A stretch of DNA of 64,000 nt from Candidatus Roslinia caecavium (lineage in GTDB: Bacteria > Bacillota > Clostridia > Monoglobales > Monoglobaceae). The stretch covers positions 1-64,000 of the forward strand of contig CAJFTO010000004.1 of the NCBI GenBank assembly GCA_904419955.1, written 5' to 3'. Position 1 is the stretch's first letter. Every line of letters begins with the position of its first letter. The position numbers and the translations under genes were made by a program. Positions 17,171 to 27,170 of the stretch are shown here, one piece after another. The notes under the pieces were generated by a model. That model did no database searches, had not been told where the DNA came from, and saw only the letters and a list, made by a program, of their open reading frames with translations.

Positions 17171-17839
17171 TCAAAAGACCAGTATGTAGATAAGAGCTAT
17201 CAATAGCAGGGTATCGTCTTCGCTTTCGCGCCGGCTCAAGATCAACAGTATCAGAGCCCCGATAAGCAGTTCCTCTCCGGTTGCAATACCTAAAAATTTT
17301 CCGGTTTCGCGGTTATATAGGCCTTGCGGGAGAAGATCGAGTATTTTATCTATAAAATCCAAACCGCCGCCCTTCGAGTTCGAATCGAAGTTTAAACCGT
17401 ACGCGGATCCTTCGCCGCTCTGAGCGGCCGGGCTTTCATGGCGAACGCCTGTCGAAACATATCGATCCTGAGGATCGACGCGATTATCCGGGGGCGCCGT
17501 ATTGTTTCTGAAATCGGCGCTTGGATACGAGTCCGTTTCATGAAACGCGTTTGAGTTTTTGGCGCCGGCGCGTCGGCTTGGGTTTATCGCGGCGCCCAGG
17601 CGGGATAAGTTTGAATTATTTCCGCCGCGATTTTGGTTGTTATGATTTTGAGCGTTATGCTGAGAAGTCGTTCTTTGATTATGTATGTTTTCTGAATTTG
17701 AAGTCCGCGAGCCTTGCCCGTCGGACGATCCGCCGCGAGCGCGCGAACCGTTACGAGCGGTTGATTCATTGCGGGCGTCCGCTCCGCCGCGCGAGCCGGG
17801 ATTGTTAGGGATGTTAAATCCATCGTAGCGTCTGTACAT
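17171..17839 (-). CDS. Unknown protein, low-complexity N-terminus and hydrophobic C-terminus
   Basis: 222 residues, family not recognised. Residues 1-125 are Arg/Asn/Ser/Gly-rich and probably disordered. A conserved-looking C-terminal part follows (about 140-222): a predicted amphipathic segment (GGGLDFIDKILDLLPQGLYN), a membrane helix with a charged break (LLIGALILLILSRRESED) and a second hydrophobic tail (TLLLIALIYILVF). GGAGGCG precedes the ATG by eight bases. It is the last of three same-strand small genes and probably membrane-attached. A spore-related role is possible but unproven. Confidence 0.7.
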   Translation of the reverse strand: MYRRYDGFNIPNNPGSRGGADARNESTARNGSRARGGSSDGQGSRTSNSENIHNQRTTSQHNAQNHNNQNRGGNNSNLSRLGAAINPSRRAGAKNSNAFHETDSYPSADFRNNTAPPDNRVDPQDRYVSTGVRHESPAAQSGEGSAYGLNFDSNSKGGGLDFIDKILDLLPQGLYNRETGKFLGIATGEELLIGALILLILSRRESEDDTLLLIALIYILVF

Positions 17840-17855
17840 TGTTAAGCGCCTCCGG

Positions 17856-18245
17856 TTAAAGCTTGAAGTCGGGACCGAGGGATTTGATTACAGTCCAAAC
17901 CTTGGAAAACGAGAGAAGTCGAATGGCGGAGTCGGCCTTTGCGCGCCGCTTTTCGCTTAAATACGGCTTGAGCGCGGCAATCAGCCGCTGACCGTCGGTC
18001 TCGGCGCCGTCGCCGACTGCGGACATTATTCGCGCGAGCTTAGTCGCCGTTTCTATGTTGTTTAGAGGGTTGTTGAGATTATCGTTTCCGTTTGGCGCCG
18101 AGGGAGGCGCGGGATTATCGCTTCCGGTAAACGCGCTTATTATATTTTCAAGCTGAGCCTGACCCTTCTCGGTCGATAGCATGTTCGAGAGCATATCCAT
18201 TGCCGAGTTTAAGTCCAAGTCGCCCGAGTTTGCGTTCTCTTCCAA
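17856..18245 (-). CDS. Unknown protein of the 17.2-18.5 kb operon
   Basis: 129 residues from a TTG at 18245. This start is preferred because AAAGGGGGCGGC ends eight bases upstream, the same context as the LysR gene start; the ATG at 18266 has no ribosome site. There is no signal peptide. Helical segments include LNSAMDMLSNMLSTEKGQAQLENIISAF and IETATKLARIMSAVGDG, and a basic C-terminal part (LKPYLSEKRRAKADSAIRLLSFSKVW) resembles small helical proteins of sporulating Clostridia. The function is not recognised. The genes on both sides are close (16 and 35 bp), so the three are one operon. Confidence 0.65.
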   Translation of the reverse strand: MEENANSGDLDLNSAMDMLSNMLSTEKGQAQLENIISAFTGSDNPAPPSAPNGNDNLNNPLNNIETATKLARIMSAVGDGAETDGQRLIAALKPYLSEKRRAKADSAIRLLSFSKVWTVIKSLGPDFKL

Positions 18246-18280
18246 ATTAGCCGCCCCCTTTGCCATAAAAGTTTATATAG

Positions 18281-18547
18281 TTATTTATTCTTCATAATAT
18301 TGTTTAGATCTTTGCCGAGTCCCGCGGCGTTTAGCTGACGGGCAAGTTCCGGATTGGAATTTATTATCTGCTGGAGTTTCCCCATATCGACCGACTTAAG
18401 CTGCCTGTTCAGCTCGGAGCCGCTTGTGTTGTTTATTGCGTTTTTTACCTGACTCATCTGTTCGTTCGTCATAAACGCGCTGAATTTGTTTAGGGTCTGA
18501 TTTAGTTTGTTTTTATCGATGTTCTTAGTCAAATCCTCTATGTTCAT
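18281..18547 (-). CDS. Small helical unknown protein, first gene of operon
   Basis: 88 residues, all-helical by composition and rich in Asn, Lys and Leu (MNIEDLTKNIDKNKLNQTLNK, MGKLQQIINSNPELARQLNAA). There is no signal peptide or membrane helix. GGAGGTAA precedes the ATG. Upstream on the minus strand, CATATTATA near 18652 resembles a late sporulation (sigma-E/K) -10 box with an AC 17 bp before it. This weak promoter match is the only hint of function. Confidence 0.65.
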   Translation of the reverse strand: MNIEDLTKNIDKNKLNQTLNKFSAFMTNEQMSQVKNAINNTSGSELNRQLKSVDMGKLQQIINSNPELARQLNAAGLGKDLNNIMKNK

Positions 18548-18720
18548 AAATATTACCTCCGCTTGATCATGATTTAACAGACAATTTAAGAATTTATCGA
18601 GATCGAAAACCGGATTGATTAAGCTTGAAAATATACGACCTCGTTATATATAATATGAAAGCCGCGGCAGAATAGTGACAAGAAAATTTTTGTTGAAATT
18701 ATTTAAAATACGCAAATTTG

Positions 18721-18756
18721 TTGTCCTTTTGTTGTCCTTGTATGATATAATATAAT
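18721..18756 (+). promoter_or_regulatory. Promoter region of giant SLH gene with tandem TTGTCCTT
   Basis: TTGTCCTT occurs twice with an 11-bp period (18721 and 18732), followed by overlapping -10-like boxes (TATGAT 18741, TATAAT 18746 and 18751). TTGTTG (18718) with TATGAT at 17 bp is the best core promoter. The tandem copies could be a regulator site. Confidence 0.4.
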
Positions 18757-18784
18757 CAATAGCATAAGATTGGAGGTAAGTTAT

Positions 18785-21700
18785 ATGACAAACAAACCAA
18801 GACTGCGATTTACAGCCCTTATACTTTGTTTAACCATGCTTATAGGCTGTATTCCGGCGATCGGATTCGCGTCAAACAGCGACGAGCCGGTCACGCTCGA
18901 GTACGCTTATCCCGAAGACGGCGATAATATGTTCTCGATCGCAACTCAGAGCGCGGCTGTGGACGAGACCGGGAAGTATACGGTTGTCGTAGTACGCAGC
19001 GGCTCCGCGTCGGACGCGGCGTCCGTAGAGCTTAAAACTGTAGACGTTTCGGCTGTATACGGCGAGGATTATGTAATATCAGCGGACGACGGGGTTACTG
19101 ATATATCTGAAACGGGCGGAACTTTGCTTGAGCAATCGGCGAATTATCAGGAACAGAGCGAACGTTACGCCGAGCTTGAAGAGGAAGCCGAAGCGATCGA
19201 AGAGACAGCGGCCGAAACGGAGATCGATTCGGAGATTTCCGCTGAAACGGAGACTGTATCGGACGTTCCTGACGATAATGAGCAGGAGACCGCGCCGGCG
19301 ACGGCGAAAGAGGATGCGGCGGAAGATATAACGGCCGTGTTCGAGCGGGATGAAATCTTAAGCGGCGGCGCGGAGGAAAACGCCGGAGTTGATGAAAACG
19401 ATTTAAGTTCCGCTACTGCCGAGGAACAGAATGCAGAACCCGCTATCGCGGTTGATTCGGAGACGGTAGACGAGGAGGCGAACGTTGGATCCGGGAGCGC
19501 CGAGACTGACGGCGCGGCGATAGATATAGCCGGAGATTCCGACGGCGCCGAAGCAAGCGAGGCTGAAAGTATAGACGGCGAAAAGAGCGAGCTTGCGAAG
19601 TTAAAAGAAGCGCAGACGGGCAAACCGACCAGAGAGACGTCTAAGACCGAGTTCGAGCCTATACAGAATTTGCTTATGGAAAACAGCGTAGGCGAGCTTG
19701 GCGACAGTATAGAAACGAGCAGTTCGACGAAGATAGAATTTTTGCCGGGAGAGACTGAAAAGTACGTAACGGTTGAAATCCTGGAGGACGACATATCCGA
19801 GGGCGACGAGGTATTCGACTTAATGCTCTCGGGGGCGAGCGAGGGTTACTCAATAGGTTCGGGACTCAACTGCGCGATTACGATAACCGACGACGAGCCG
19901 ACCGAGTACTCAAAGCTGGGTTTCTCAAGCGCCGAGTATACCGCGGACGGAAATAAGGCGACTATTACCGTTTCGCGTTCGGGGGCGGAATATTCGTTCT
20001 GTACCGCGGTCGTGAAGACTGCGCAGATAGAAAACAGCGCGGTCGTAAGCGAGAACTTTTCTAAGGTAGAAGCCGAGATATCATTTGCTCCGTACGAGAC
20101 GGAGTACACGTTTGAGATCCCTGTGCGCGGAGGAGACGCGGAGCTTTATTTTGAGATAGAGCTTAGCGATATCAAAGGAGCCGAGGCCGGCGAGATATTG
20201 AGATCGACCGTTAAAATACCTCAAGAGGGAGCGGAGCTTCAGGTCGAGACGGAAACCGACGCACAGACGGACGAGAGCGCGGAACTTTCGGCTGACAGCG
20301 GCGATAAAAGTTTTAATATAAGCCTGGATAAGACTTATACCGTAAGATATAACGACGGAGATACGATAGGCGGTATTTTCGATACAAGCTACAGCCCGGA
20401 GGTGCGAGTGGGCGATTATTATTTTACAAGCGCGTCCAGCTATGGCCATTTTTCGGGGAATAAGTATCACAGAGACAGTTATTACGATAAAGGGCGCGGC
20501 GCGGCGTATTTGTATTGGTATGATTGGCGTACGTGGCATAACGGCTCGTCGTACTTTTATCTGCATGGCAAGAGCCAATCGGCGTTTAATACGCGCACAT
20601 ATCAATATATAGCCGCGGATTGGGAGCAGACCAGAACTTTTGGCGGCGGTCAGCGCGCGGCGATGGAACTGCATTCTCCGAGCGGCGCCGCTATCAATGT
20701 TGCGAACCGAAAAATAGAAGGGGTCGGCGAATTTGGACGCCAGATGTCTTCTCATATCGTTTTTTTAAACAGCAGTAATTTGCCGACGGCGAATAACGTG
20801 GACGTTAAGATCTCGGCGATCGATCAAGAGAGCCATAGAACGCCGAAAGTGGAGGTTCACTGCTACGGCGTGGCGGCGATGTACAGAAAGTTCAACGTGA
20901 CTCTTGTACAGCCGAATAATCTGAGCTACAAAACGGCAAACGGCGGATCCGTATCTCTGCCTCCCGCGACGGTCGAGCTTGGCGAGGGGCATAACACGCG
21001 TTACACAGGCCAGAATATCCAGATAAAGGTCAAGGAGCCGTCGAGCGGCGAGCCAATAAAGGGGCAGATCGTCGGATACGATATAACAATAGGCGCGTCG
21101 AGAAACCAGCAGGTGACTATACGCTATACTCCGAGCGGCAATAATAAACAAAATATAGCGATAGACGACGAGTTTATCAAGTTGATCGACGCTAATACAA
21201 AGCAGGTAAGTACTACAAACGGCGGCTTTTCGACCGATATTCGTATCCAGCCTGTCTTTGATTATATCAATACCGAGGTAGAGGTTCTTTCAGCTCAGGA
21301 AGGTAAGTTTACAGATACAAATCTGACGGCGGGCAAACATACTTATCACGTAGGCGATACTATCAGCGTTACGGGTACGCCAAACGACTCCAGTTATTAC
21401 TATAACGGTTATCTTGAGCGGGCGTATAAAAACGCTTCGGATACGCAGCCGGTTGTCGACGGCAATATGAACGCGTCGCTGACCGAACTTAAGCTTACCG
21501 AGCGTAAATATACGCTGAGGCCGCTGTTTACTCAGCAGCAGAATCATATAAGGATCAGACTGAGCCAAAACGCCGAGGGTAAGGTTCAGATTTTAAATAC
21601 AGTTCCCGAGGCTCAGCTCGGCGGTACGCTTCAAGGCCTTGGCGGTTATGTTCTAAACACGTCGGACAGCGGTTATGCGACAGAGCCGACCGTGGGTAAG

Positions 21701-24700
21701 GTTTACCAGATACAGGCGGTAATAACCGAAGCTGCGCGGAAAGAAGCGGAGGGCAGAGGCAAAGTACTTCGCCCGGTATTTACGCTGTCCTCAAGTTCTG
21801 AGAGCGTAGGCGGAAACGCGTTCGATATGGTCGCAGGTATAAAGGCGGCGGACAACGAGGTTTATGTAGACCTCGTCGAGGTAGACGCGTCGCGTATGAA
21901 GTATTTCAAGCTGAGCGGTCAGGTCACGATACCCGGCAACGCGATACGCACGTCGGCGTTCGACGTAACGGAGGCCGGAGCGCAGGGCGTTACGATAATG
22001 GCCGGGGCTAATCAAACGAAGCTGTTCAATACTAATACTCAGCAGGAGATCGACATTTTGGACAGAAAAAACGCGACCAGCAGAAGCGACGGAACATTTG
22101 AGGTAAACGGTATATACGCCGCGGACGGCGAGAGGATAAGCGTAAATATCTCAAACGGCGACGTTGAGAGAGTAGAATATGTAACGCTTTCGAGCGTTGG
22201 GCTGACGGCGCAAGACGAGACGTATACCGAGATCGTATATGACGAGAAGAACCATTCATCAACAAGCGTCGAGGTCACGCGAGCTCTGTTTAACGTAAAC
22301 GCGGGCTCGATCAATATGCCGGTCCGCACCCCGCTCGCTCCGTATGTGTCGGGCATAGATTATACGGTGGATCAGATCCGGGATATTACTATAGATACCA
22401 GAGATAACGCTATACCGATAGTATCGACTCAGATAAATATAAGCGCGAGCGTGGATCTGCGCGGCAGAAACCTTAAAGCGGCGGTATTTACGATCGTTTC
22501 AAAGAACGGTTCTCGCAGCGAAAAAGTAGTTAACGCTACTCAGGAGAATCAGAATCGATTTACGGTTACATATCAAATGGACGCAGAACTCAGCGACGGG
22601 GATATGCTTTATGTGAGCTTGGTCGATAAAGAGAACAGGGTGATAAACGTCGGAGGTCAGCAGACTACGGAAGAGAGGAGATACTTTGAAGTATTCACAG
22701 GTTTGACCTTCTATATTCCGGAGCTTGAAATAGATCCTCAAGTATTCGAGGTCGATAGCGTTTCGGGGCAGAGTCTACCTATATTGGGAGATTTGGCGCC
22801 GTCGGTTTCTTCGGGAAAGCTGACATATACAAAGAAAAAACTTGCGGATACGGATACCGCGCCATATTACATGCAGTTCCTGTTCACCCCGGGATACGAC
22901 GACGGTAAGGAAGATATATCGTTTGATAAATTGAAGGATAAATACGCTGATAAATATGTCAACCTTTCGAACGCGACAACGGATGAAGAAAAGCAAAGGG
23001 TAAGGGACAGCCTGGGCAGCATATTCGCTTCCAAAGACGAGCTGAAGCGGCAGGCCTACAAAGATTCGTTGGCGGAACTCAGCAAAGACGTTGCTTTTGA
23101 AGTTCGCCTGACAGTAATGTTCTCGTTTTATTTCACCTTTGTACAGGGTGAAAACGGCGCGCCGGGCGAATATAAGATGGCGCTCGGGCAATACTGCGTA
23201 GGGGCTATGGCGAACGTTTCAAAGACGTGGTATTGGTTGGTATACGGCGTTCCGCTGTTTGTCAAGCTATCCGGAGAAGTTGAGCTTGACTTTTCGGGCA
23301 TCCTGAAGTACGGCGCCGTGTCGGAGATCAACGAAAATGATTTTAGATATGTCAAGAATTTAAAGGACATAATATTCGTTGAGCCAACTGCGGAACCTTC
23401 CGCGGATCCTTCGGCATCGCCGGGGGCGAGCGCTCCGCCTACGCTTGAGCCGGGAACTCCGACCGCGACGCCCGAGCTTAAAGGCGACGAGCATTGGGGC
23501 GTTATTGCGGCGACTATAACCGCTACGCCCGGAATAGGACTTTGCGGCACGCTCAGCGCGCGTGGTGTGATTTCAACCGATGTTGCGTATAGATTTAATC
23601 TTAAAAATTCGAATGACGGATTTTTGATAGGACTTTCAGGCGGTATTGGCGTCGACTTATTCCTGTTCAGTTTTGACTATACGATAGGAAGCACGGCGCA
23701 CAGAACCGGAGTATACGCAGACGAAGCCAATACGGCGAGTCTGGCGGAAAGCGAAGACGACGGCCGATACGATATCCGCCCGCTCGAACGCGGAAATTCG
23801 GATTTGAGCAAGTTCGGACAAAATAACGAGGCAGTATTGTCAAACGACGGTTACGGCGCCGCAAGCTATCAGATACTCAGCGAGAATACCGCCGAGAGAA
23901 CTAATCCTCAGATAGCTACGCTCGGCGACGGAAGAAAGATACTGTTCTTTATCGATAACGACCCGAGCCGCGAGGCTATGGACGCGATGTGCCTGTACTA
24001 CAGCATATGCGATACAGACGGCAATTGGAGCGAGCCTCAAAAGGTTGACGATAACGGCACGGCGGACGCGGATCCGACAATTGTTAATGAAGACGGAATT
24101 GTTTTCGTGTTCTGGTCGGACGCAAACAGAACGTTCGGCGCGGAAGCGGAAGAAAAAGACGTACTCTCGAGCATGGAAATCGCGTGCCGCGCGTTTGATC
24201 CGATTACCGGCGAAATGGGAGAAAAGGAAGTCCTCACGAACGATAACTTCCTCGACAGCGACGCAAGTATCGGATTCAACGAGGAGACGGGTGCAATATT
24301 CTGTTACTATTTAAAACAGGATATAAACGAGGCGGAAGAGGATACGGATCTGATCGACGTCGGCGCCACATACTCGACGATAGCGTGCAGAGTGTTTAGG
24401 CTGGGCGTGGATACCGATTGGAGCGAGGAGTATTATCTCGATATTCCGCACGAGACGCTCACGGATCCGCTCATACTCGACTTTGATACCGAAGCCGCGG
24501 TGTACAACAATGAGAACTACAGCGTATCGACTTATACGATCGACGAGGACAATAATTTAAATACTTCGGACGACAGAGAGGCGTATCTATTGTTCACCAA
24601 TCTCTCGACCGGCAAAGCATATTATCCGATCAGATTGACGAACGACGATCACGCCGACATTTCTCCAAAATTGACGCGTTTCGACGGCGATCTGCTTCTT

Positions 24701-26917
24701 ACTTGGGTAAACGACTCGACCAATTTTACAACCGTTAATATATCAGATGCGATAACGGAGATTGAGAACGCGGGTCTTATGGAAAGTATGTTAAGCTCCG
24801 CTTCGGACGATCCAAACTGGTATAAGTTGGATCAGGCGAGCGTAGGCGAAGAAAATTATGCAAACAGCGTATTTGAAAGCCTCGCAAACTCAAACTTCGA
24901 GAACAGTTCGATCGATTTCTCGGAAGAGGTCGACGGCGACTATATTGAACGCAATATAGGAAGTTACGAGCTTTACAACAATAACGACAACGCGCTGTAT
25001 CTGATCTGGAGCGACGTTGACAGAAGCGAAGAAGGCGACGTTCAACAGGAGATATACGGCTCAGTATATCAGAAACCGACGGAGACGACAGAAGATATGA
25101 CCGATGAGGAAGCCGATATTTCGCTTAACGAGTACAGCTCGTGGAGCCGCGCGGTGAAGCTGACCGACTTTGATAAGATACTCGACGAGTTTACGGTGAC
25201 CTTTGACGAGAACGAGACCATGTATCTCTGCTCGAACATGTTTGAACAGTGGATAAACGACGATGGTATGGTCGAGTATTCGCCGAACAGTCTTGCGATG
25301 ACGACATATGAGCGAGGCAATTCGCTCGAGCTTGACGGCGAGGTAGAGTTTGATTCGACGATTACCGCGGGCGGAACGACAAATCTGATATTCAATTTAA
25401 AGAATAACGGAATGCTCGTGTCTAACGGCGCGGCGGTCAGGGTTATCCAGACCGTAGACGGAGAAGAGACGGTTATATACGAACAAAATGAAGAAAGCGA
25501 GATAATCTCAGGCGACGGCGCGGAGTTCATCATACCCTGGGAAGTTCCCGAGAGCATAGAAGGTCTCGAGCTTGTTATAGAGTATTCGGAGGTAGGACGT
25601 CCCGAGACGGTGAAACGCGAGGTCGTAACTCCTGAGAACAGATCCGAGATAGTCGCAAACAACGCTTCGGTTGAATATAACGGCGACGGAATTCCGGTAT
25701 TTACCGTCGAACTTGAGAATGTAGGAGCGGCCGATTCGGCCGAACTAAATTTAACGGCGCGTACGCCAAATTCGGAGAGCGACGAACCCGTGATATACGG
25801 AAGTCTTACATCCGAGCCGCTCGCTCCCGGCGAGACGAGGACGGTTGAGATCGAGCTGCCCGATTTTGAATTTGCATATTTGAGTGATTACGGAGTCGCG
25901 GAAATAATGCTCGATATCGAAGACGGCGAGAACGCGTCGCTTGCGAGTGCGGTATTGAACGCGCCGGAGACCGTGGACATAGTATTCGACTGCGAGAGCG
26001 AGATAGCGCTGACGGCGGGAGAACAGAGAAAGATCACGGCGTCGGCGATGCCTGAGAACGCAAGCGACCGCACGATAGTATATTCCAGCTCGGACGGCGC
26101 GGTAGCGAACGTGTCCGAGGACGGAACGATAACGGCGGTAGGTAACGGAACTGCGGAGATCACGGCGTATAATCCGGCTACGGCCGTGGAAAAATCGATA
26201 ACGGTAACCGTAACGGGCGGACCGGAGCCTACTCAGAGACCGTCGGGCGGCGGCTCGTCAAGCGGCGGCTGGAGCGGAGGATCTACGGCGGCTACGGAAG
26301 CCCCGGCTTCGACCCAGGCTCCCGACGCTACCCAAGCTCCCGAGGCTACGCCGGGCGGCGCCGATACAGGACTTCCGTTTACGGACGTAAGCGTAGACGA
26401 TTGGTTCTACGACGCGGTCAAATACGTCTATGATATGGGATTGTTCAACGGTACGAGCGACACGCTGTTCGAGCCCGATACGCCGATGACGAGAGGAATG
26501 TTCGTAACCGTTCTGGGACGCGCAAGCGGCGTTGATACAAGCGCGGCATACGAGAATGTCTTTACCGACGTGGATCCAAGCGAATATTACGCGCCGTATG
26601 TAGCGTGGGCTTCTTCAAACGGCATAGTCGAGGGCAACGGAGACGGTACGTTCACGCCGGACGAGAATATAACGCGGGAGCAGATGGCGAAGATATTCTT
26701 AGACTACTATCGCTACATCGGCGAAGGTCCCGAAGGCGCATGGGCTATAGCACTTGAATACGGAGATATCGATCAGATAAGCGACTGGGCGGTTGAAGGC
26801 GTGATGTTCTGTACGCTTCAGGGTTTGCTCGAGGGCAAGGAGAACAATATGTTCGACCCCAAGGGCAACGCGCTGAGATCGGAAGTTGCGACAGTCCTTA
26901 TGCGGGCTAATTTGTAA
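18785..26917 (+). CDS. Giant S-layer-homology surface protein
   Basis: 2710 residues from the ATG at 18785 (GGAGG eight bases upstream; an earlier TTG overlaps that site). Signal peptide about 1-30. A Calx-beta-like unit (about 40-90) precedes a very acidic Glu/Ala/Asp-rich stretch (about 110-300). A second Calx-beta-like part ends in VEILEDDISEGDEVFDLMLSG and CAITITDDEP. There follow long beta-rich regions, a Pro/Thr/Ser linker near residue 1540, sialidase/propeller-like repeats (DGRKILFFIDND, VFVFWSDANR), a CARDB-like unit, a Big_2 domain (ITASAMPENASDRTIVYSSSDG), a Gly/Ser/Thr/Pro linker and three C-terminal SLH units (LPFTDVSVDDWFYDAVKYVYD, FTDVDPSEYYAPYVAWASSNG, ISDWAVEGVMFCTLQG). It is wall-anchored, likely structural or adhesive; the ligand is unknown. 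A terminator follows directly. Confidence 0.88.
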   Translation: MTNKPRLRFTALILCLTMLIGCIPAIGFASNSDEPVTLEYAYPEDGDNMFSIATQSAAVDETGKYTVVVVRSGSASDAASVELKTVDVSAVYGEDYVISADDGVTDISETGGTLLEQSANYQEQSERYAELEEEAEAIEETAAETEIDSEISAETETVSDVPDDNEQETAPATAKEDAAEDITAVFERDEILSGGAEENAGVDENDLSSATAEEQNAEPAIAVDSETVDEEANVGSGSAETDGAAIDIAGDSDGAEASEAESIDGEKSELAKLKEAQTGKPTRETSKTEFEPIQNLLMENSVGELGDSIETSSSTKIEFLPGETEKYVTVEILEDDISEGDEVFDLMLSGASEGYSIGSGLNCAITITDDEPTEYSKLGFSSAEYTADGNKATITVSRSGAEYSFCTAVVKTAQIENSAVVSENFSKVEAEISFAPYETEYTFEIPVRGGDAELYFEIELSDIKGAEAGEILRSTVKIPQEGAELQVETETDAQTDESAELSADSGDKSFNISLDKTYTVRYNDGDTIGGIFDTSYSPEVRVGDYYFTSASSYGHFSGNKYHRDSYYDKGRGAAYLYWYDWRTWHNGSSYFYLHGKSQSAFNTRTYQYIAADWEQTRTFGGGQRAAMELHSPSGAAINVANRKIEGVGEFGRQMSSHIVFLNSSNLPTANNVDVKISAIDQESHRTPKVEVHCYGVAAMYRKFNVTLVQPNNLSYKTANGGSVSLPPATVELGEGHNTRYTGQNIQIKVKEPSSGEPIKGQIVGYDITIGASRNQQVTIRYTPSGNNKQNIAIDDEFIKLIDANTKQVSTTNGGFSTDIRIQPVFDYINTEVEVLSAQEGKFTDTNLTAGKHTYHVGDTISVTGTPNDSSYYYNGYLERAYKNASDTQPVVDGNMNASLTELKLTERKYTLRPLFTQQQNHIRIRLSQNAEGKVQILNTVPEAQLGGTLQGLGGYVLNTSDSGYATEPTVGKVYQIQAVITEAARKEAEGRGKVLRPVFTLSSSSESVGGNAFDMVAGIKAADNEVYVDLVEVDASRMKYFKLSGQVTIPGNAIRTSAFDVTEAGAQGVTIMAGANQTKLFNTNTQQEIDILDRKNATSRSDGTFEVNGIYAADGERISVNISNGDVERVEYVTLSSVGLTAQDETYTEIVYDEKNHSSTSVEVTRALFNVNAGSINMPVRTPLAPYVSGIDYTVDQIRDITIDTRDNAIPIVSTQINISASVDLRGRNLKAAVFTIVSKNGSRSEKVVNATQENQNRFTVTYQMDAELSDGDMLYVSLVDKENRVINVGGQQTTEERRYFEVFTGLTFYIPELEIDPQVFEVDSVSGQSLPILGDLAPSVSSGKLTYTKKKLADTDTAPYYMQFLFTPGYDDGKEDISFDKLKDKYADKYVNLSNATTDEEKQRVRDSLGSIFASKDELKRQAYKDSLAELSKDVAFEVRLTVMFSFYFTFVQGENGAPGEYKMALGQYCVGAMANVSKTWYWLVYGVPLFVKLSGEVELDFSGILKYGAVSEINENDFRYVKNLKDIIFVEPTAEPSADPSASPGASAPPTLEPGTPTATPELKGDEHWGVIAATITATPGIGLCGTLSARGVISTDVAYRFNLKNSNDGFLIGLSGGIGVDLFLFSFDYTIGSTAHRTGVYADEANTASLAESEDDGRYDIRPLERGNSDLSKFGQNNEAVLSNDGYGAASYQILSENTAERTNPQIATLGDGRKILFFIDNDPSREAMDAMCLYYSICDTDGNWSEPQKVDDNGTADADPTIVNEDGIVFVFWSDANRTFGAEAEEKDVLSSMEIACRAFDPITGEMGEKEVLTNDNFLDSDASIGFNEETGAIFCYYLKQDINEAEEDTDLIDVGATYSTIACRVFRLGVDTDWSEEYYLDIPHETLTDPLILDFDTEAAVYNNENYSVSTYTIDEDNNLNTSDDREAYLLFTNLSTGKAYYPIRLTNDDHADISPKLTRFDGDLLLTWVNDSTNFTTVNISDAITEIENAGLMESMLSSASDDPNWYKLDQASVGEENYANSVFESLANSNFENSSIDFSEEVDGDYIERNIGSYELYNNNDNALYLIWSDVDRSEEGDVQQEIYGSVYQKPTETTEDMTDEEADISLNEYSSWSRAVKLTDFDKILDEFTVTFDENETMYLCSNMFEQWINDDGMVEYSPNSLAMTTYERGNSLELDGEVEFDSTITAGGTTNLIFNLKNNGMLVSNGAAVRVIQTVDGEETVIYEQNEESEIISGDGAEFIIPWEVPESIEGLELVIEYSEVGRPETVKREVVTPENRSEIVANNASVEYNGDGIPVFTVELENVGAADSAELNLTARTPNSESDEPVIYGSLTSEPLAPGETRTVEIELPDFEFAYLSDYGVAEIMLDIEDGENASLASAVLNAPETVDIVFDCESEIALTAGEQRKITASAMPENASDRTIVYSSSDGAVANVSEDGTITAVGNGTAEITAYNPATAVEKSITVTVTGGPEPTQRPSGGGSSSGGWSGGSTAATEAPASTQAPDATQAPEATPGGADTGLPFTDVSVDDWFYDAVKYVYDMGLFNGTSDTLFEPDTPMTRGMFVTVLGRASGVDTSAAYENVFTDVDPSEYYAPYVAWASSNGIVEGNGDGTFTPDENITREQMAKIFLDYYRYIGEGPEGAWAIALEYGDIDQISDWAVEGVMFCTLQGLLEGKENNMFDPKGNALRSEVATVLMRANL

Positions 26918-26940
26918 AAGTTAAAATAGTCGATATTTTA

Positions 26941-26968
26941 GGCGGGGCGTTTAGACGCCCCGCTTTTT
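26941..26968 (+). terminator. Terminator of giant SLH gene
   Basis: GCGGGGCGT (26942-26950) pairs with ACGCCCCGC (26954-26962), followed by TTTTT. Confidence 0.9.
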
Positions 26969-27000
26969 ACAGTGATATAAATTTAAAAATATGTAAAAAT

Positions 27001-27081
27001 TAAGCGCTAAATGACCAATTAGGAAAAATATTAACCGATTAAGGAAAAATAATATTAATTTTAGCGCTTATATAGTATAAT
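27001..27081 (+). promoter_or_regulatory. Agr-type tandem site and promoter, copy 1
   Basis: ACCAATTAGG (27014-27023) and ACCGATTAAGG (27034-27044) start 20 bp apart. TATAAT (27076-27081) begins 31 bp after the second copy; no good -35 is present. An 11-bp perfect inverted repeat, TAAGCGCTAAA (27001-27011) and TTTAGCGCTTA (27060-27070), flanks the sites. The downstream gene is the SLH protein at 27171. Confidence 0.65.
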
Positions 27082-27170
27082 CGTTATAATAGATTATCGT
27101 TTAGAAAGTTGGTTGCGGTTAAAAAATAAAATTATAAATATATTAAATTACTTTAAGGGAGATGATATAA

